17,123 nt of DNA from Cyclobacteriaceae bacterium. GTDB taxonomy: Bacteria; Bacteroidota; Bacteroidia; Cytophagales; Cyclobacteriaceae. Shown here one piece after another: positions 15,248 through 17,123 of the stretch (the first letter of the stretch is position 1; each line of letters starts with the position of its first letter). The stretch is from the NCBI GenBank assembly GCA_009885605.1, contig VFKK01000230.1, positions 1 to 17,123 on the forward strand. Reading direction: 5' to 3'. The notes below the pieces were generated by a model that was not told where the DNA came from, ran no database searches, and worked only from the letters and a program-made list of their open reading frames with translations. The translations under genes were made by a program, and so were the position numbers.

Positions 15248-16081
15248 TCAGACCAGAATTTTACTGAAAAGTTGATGAGCCTGTTTTTCCACTTGGGAAG
15301 ACAGGCTTTTCTTTTCGTCTCTCTGTTCTTTGACCCAGTCCAGGTATTTTTTCTGAACATCTTCCTTTTCTCCTAAAAATTGGGTAAGAGACTGGAGTTC
15401 CAAATGATTGGAGTACCAAGGCTTCATGTTTTCCTTGAGCGCTGATATTTCCTCATGAATGCTTTCTACAAAAATTGGGTTGAATCCGAGATGAATGAGA
15501 AGGTTTTCGAGCATAATGACCATCCTCATTCCTTCGAAAACGTCCCGAAGTACCCGACTGTCCATCTGGGTTTTTTGATTGATATGTAGAAATTCCAATT
15601 CTTCCTGAATAATCTGATTGATGGCGGTATTGATCATCAGTGGCTTGATTCCTTTGCTTGCCTGATGGCATTTTTGCAGGAAATCATCCCAACTTTTCAG
15701 AGTGCTTCCTACGATGAGATCAAACGTTTCTATGTAAAGCGCTTTCTTGTGATTCTCCAAAAACTGCCGATAACTATTGAAAGTCAGTCCTGTTTTCAAC
15801 TCCCGAACCTTAAGGCTTTTTTCGACCAGTTTGAAATGGTGAATTTTCCGAAGGTTCTTTTGAAGTTTTTTAAAAGGTGAAAAGGCATCAATTCCTACTC
15901 CTTCTTTTTCAAAATGGATTTTTGCCATCAAATCTGAATAAAGCTCCAGAAATGCCATTTTCCCTGACAATTCAATTACTTTTTTGGACTTGATTTGCTT
16001 GCCCAAAGCCAGAAACAGCTCCTTCGCTTCGCGATGTTGCTGCTCAAAAATCTGGAAGACAGGAGAAACTTTGACCTGCAT
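15248..16081 (-). CDS. All-helical protein of unknown function, possibly degenerate CHAD domain
   Basis: I do not recognise this 277-residue protein with confidence. It has no signal peptide or membrane helix, and is rich in Lys, Glu, Gln and Leu, so it looks like a soluble bundle of amphipathic helices. Two segments (about 55-95 with KKLQKNLRKIHHF, and about 185-245 with MRMVIMLENLL then SIHEEISALKENMKPWYSNHLELQSL) loosely follow the two helical halves of a CHAD domain, where the second resembles the usual 'LQDALGELHDL' helix. The conserved CHAD His-x-x-Arg pattern is not intact. It begins 3 bp after the DUF2027-Smr gene stop, so it is the last gene of the photolyase-DUF2027 operon, and its stop abuts the stop of the converging metB-like gene. 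If it is CHAD-like it might bind polyphosphate or other polyanions, but that is speculative. Confidence 0.8.
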   Translation of the reverse strand: MQVKVSPVFQIFEQQHREAKELFLALGKQIKSKKVIELSGKMAFLELYSDLMAKIHFEKEGVGIDAFSPFKKLQKNLRKIHHFKLVEKSLKVRELKTGLTFNSYRQFLENHKKALYIETFDLIVGSTLKSWDDFLQKCHQASKGIKPLMINTAINQIIQEELEFLHINQKTQMDSRVLRDVFEGMRMVIMLENLLIHLGFNPIFVESIHEEISALKENMKPWYSNHLELQSLTQFLGEKEDVQKKYLDWVKEQRDEKKSLSSQVEKQAHQLFSKILV

Positions 16082-16084
16082 GGT

Positions 16085-17035
16085 TTAGGATATTCTCACC
16101 AGGGTGGCACCATAGCCCCACTGGTCTTTTTGGGTATCCTGAAAGTACTTAATATTTCCCAATTGGCTCAAGCGCTTATGTATTTCTTTTCGCAAAACTC
16201 CATTTCCAACCCCGTGAATAAAAGTGATTTCGTCCATTCCGGAGGCGATCGCCTGATTCAGATTTTTCTCAAAAACGTCCAACTGGGTTCTGAGCATTTC
16301 AGAATTACTCATTCCCTTCGATTCTTTGACAAGTTGCTCGATGTGTAAATCAATTGATTTAGCAGGCTTCTTGACAGGCAATACCTCCGGCTGCGCTGAC
16401 GATCCGTTCAAATCTGCATTAAGTGCCCGAATGTCCAGTTCTTTGGTTGTCTGTTCAAAAGCAAAAAGATATGCCGTTTTCCCAAGTCGCGGAGCTTTGC
16501 TAAGATGCTTGAAAAACTGTGTTGGCTTCATTTTCAACTGGCGCTCAAAGGCGGGAATTGCTTTCTCCAGCTTGTTTTGAATCGGAATAAAACGGAATAA
16601 AAACGCAGGCCATTCATCCATTTCCTTCAGCAGGCGGTCGTCAAATTTTTTGGCTTCTCCTGAATTCAAAGTGCCTCCCAGAAGGGTGCGATGGTTATTT
16701 CCAAACACCTCCGAAACGGATGCTACATAGGCTTGCTGACTGTCGTTGATCAGGTAAAGGCTGAGATTCTGATCATTGATCGGAACGAAGGCCAGGTAAA
16801 GCCCTTGGTCTTTTGGACCCGAAATAGGAGTTGGGGTTTCAACTTGAATATCAGAAGATAGCTTGTCTCCAAAGTGTTGCTTTTCGGTTTCGTTGATGAT
16901 CACTACTTCCGATTTCATGGCAGGAATCACAAACCCATCCTCGACTTCAATTTCAATTCTCCCACTGGAGGATATCTTTTTGATAATCCCTTGTTCTTTT
17001 CCGTGGAGAAGTCTTACTCGGTCACCGATGTTCAT
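16085..17035 (-). CDS. DUF2027 domain protein with C-terminal Smr domain
   Basis: This is a 316-residue Bacteroidota protein of the DUF2027-Smr type. Residues 1-48 form a small SH3/KOW-like barrel (MNIGDRVRLLHGKEQGIIKKI), similar to the one in MutS2. Residues of about 75-205 make a beta-rich middle domain, consistent with DUF2027. A short Pro/Lys linker leads to an Smr domain (about 226-316) that has the IDLH motif at 228-231, HGVGNG at 274-279 and the closing GYGAT at 307-311. Smr domains act as nucleases on branched DNA or on RNA, as in MutS2. The LDLH-type and HGxGxG motifs are intact, so it may be active, but no substrate is known for the stand-alone form. Its ATG overlaps the stop of a photolyase gene (ATGA), and it precedes the helical unknown gene by 3 bp. 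The photolyase neighbour is consistent with a nucleic-acid repair role. Confidence 0.9.
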   Translation of the reverse strand: MNIGDRVRLLHGKEQGIIKKISSSGRIEIEVEDGFVIPAMKSEVVIINETEKQHFGDKLSSDIQVETPTPISGPKDQGLYLAFVPINDQNLSLYLINDSQQAYVASVSEVFGNNHRTLLGGTLNSGEAKKFDDRLLKEMDEWPAFLFRFIPIQNKLEKAIPAFERQLKMKPTQFFKHLSKAPRLGKTAYLFAFEQTTKELDIRALNADLNGSSAQPEVLPVKKPAKSIDLHIEQLVKESKGMSNSEMLRTQLDVFEKNLNQAIASGMDEITFIHGVGNGVLRKEIHKRLSQLGNIKYFQDTQKDQWGYGATLVRIS

Positions 17036-17123
17036 TGGTTTAGTGCTTGTTTGTATGTGTCCAGGGCTCGCACTCTGGCAAATTTATGATCCACGATCGG
17101 TTTTGGATATTGATTCGTTCCAA
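17032..17123 (-). CDS. Class I DNA photolyase/cryptochrome family, C-terminal fragment
   Basis: Only the last 29 codons and the stop are in the window; the rest lies beyond its right edge. The fragment reads GTNQYPKPIVDHKFARVRAL followed by DTYKQALNQ. The pattern YPxPIVxHKxARxxxLxxY is the C-terminal signature of FAD-binding class I photolyases such as E. coli PhrB, which repair cyclobutane pyrimidine dimers using light. The stop TGA at 17034-17032 overlaps the ATG of the DUF2027-Smr gene, so the two are translationally coupled. Photolyase and cryptochrome functions cannot be distinguished from this fragment. Confidence 0.8.
   Translation of the reverse strand, partial: GTNQYPKPIVDHKFARVRALDTYKQALNQ

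Noticed and set aside
1..17123. CRISPR arrays, insertion sequences, phage genes, tRNA or rRNA
   Set aside because: No regularly spaced repeats, transposase or integrase motifs, terminal inverted repeats or RNA-gene signatures were seen on either strand.

Overview
The window looks like chromosomal DNA of a Bacteroidota bacterium, most likely of the order Cytophagales (Cyclobacteriaceae/Algoriphagus-like). The evidence is a type IX secretion-type PorV/PorU-like gene pair, a PadR-PspC operon of the Bacteroidota type, an ECF sigma factor followed by a one-pass membrane protein and an outer-membrane barrel, a DUF2027-Smr protein, moderate GC, and weak or A-rich ribosome binding sites. I see no mobile element, phage gene, CRISPR array, tRNA or rRNA. 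The genus is inferred from protein similarity held in memory, not from a search.

Layout. (1) 1-2421, minus strand: ECF sigma factor, then a one-pass membrane protein with an acidic, Pro/Gln/Thr-rich extracytoplasmic part, then an outer-membrane beta-barrel protein whose end falls at the window edge. The first two overlap, so this is one operon and probably an envelope-signalling unit. (2) 2531-4410, minus: a beta-CASP metallo-beta-lactamase-fold nuclease followed 11 bp later by a small lipoprotein with a carboxypeptidase-regulatory-like fold. (3) 4436-6770, minus: PadR-family repressor and a large double-PspC membrane protein (4 bp apart), closed by a clear intrinsic terminator. (4) 6771-7126: the only gene-free stretch longer than 300 bp, a divergent AT-rich regulatory region with two overlapping inverted repeats. 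(5) 7127-13275, plus: a PorV2-like outer-membrane protein and a 1672-residue PorU2-like C25 cysteine peptidase, 2 bp apart. (6) 13267-13968, minus: TVP38/TMEM64-family membrane protein, overlapping the 3' end of the peptidase gene. (7) 14102-15247, plus: cystathionine gamma-synthase/lyase-type PLP enzyme, behind a divergent promoter region holding a 22-bp imperfect palindrome. (8) 15248-17123, minus: the last 29 codons of a class I photolyase, then a DUF2027-Smr protein (ATGA overlap), then an all-helical protein of unknown function that may be a degenerate CHAD domain (3-bp gap).

The most noteworthy element is the PorV2-PorU2 pair. It appears to be a second sortase/outer-membrane-anchor pair separate from the housekeeping PorU/PorV of type IX secretion. 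The peptidase keeps its His-Cys dyad, carries its own FlgD/type-IX-like C-terminal domain, and, between its beta-sandwich domains, contains a segment that resembles the ILEI/FAM3 (PANDER) domain of animal secreted proteins. Several compact repeats in intergenic DNA (13-bp tandem repeat at 2506-2531, inverted repeats at 7030-7054, palindrome at 14010-14031) are unassigned candidate control sites.
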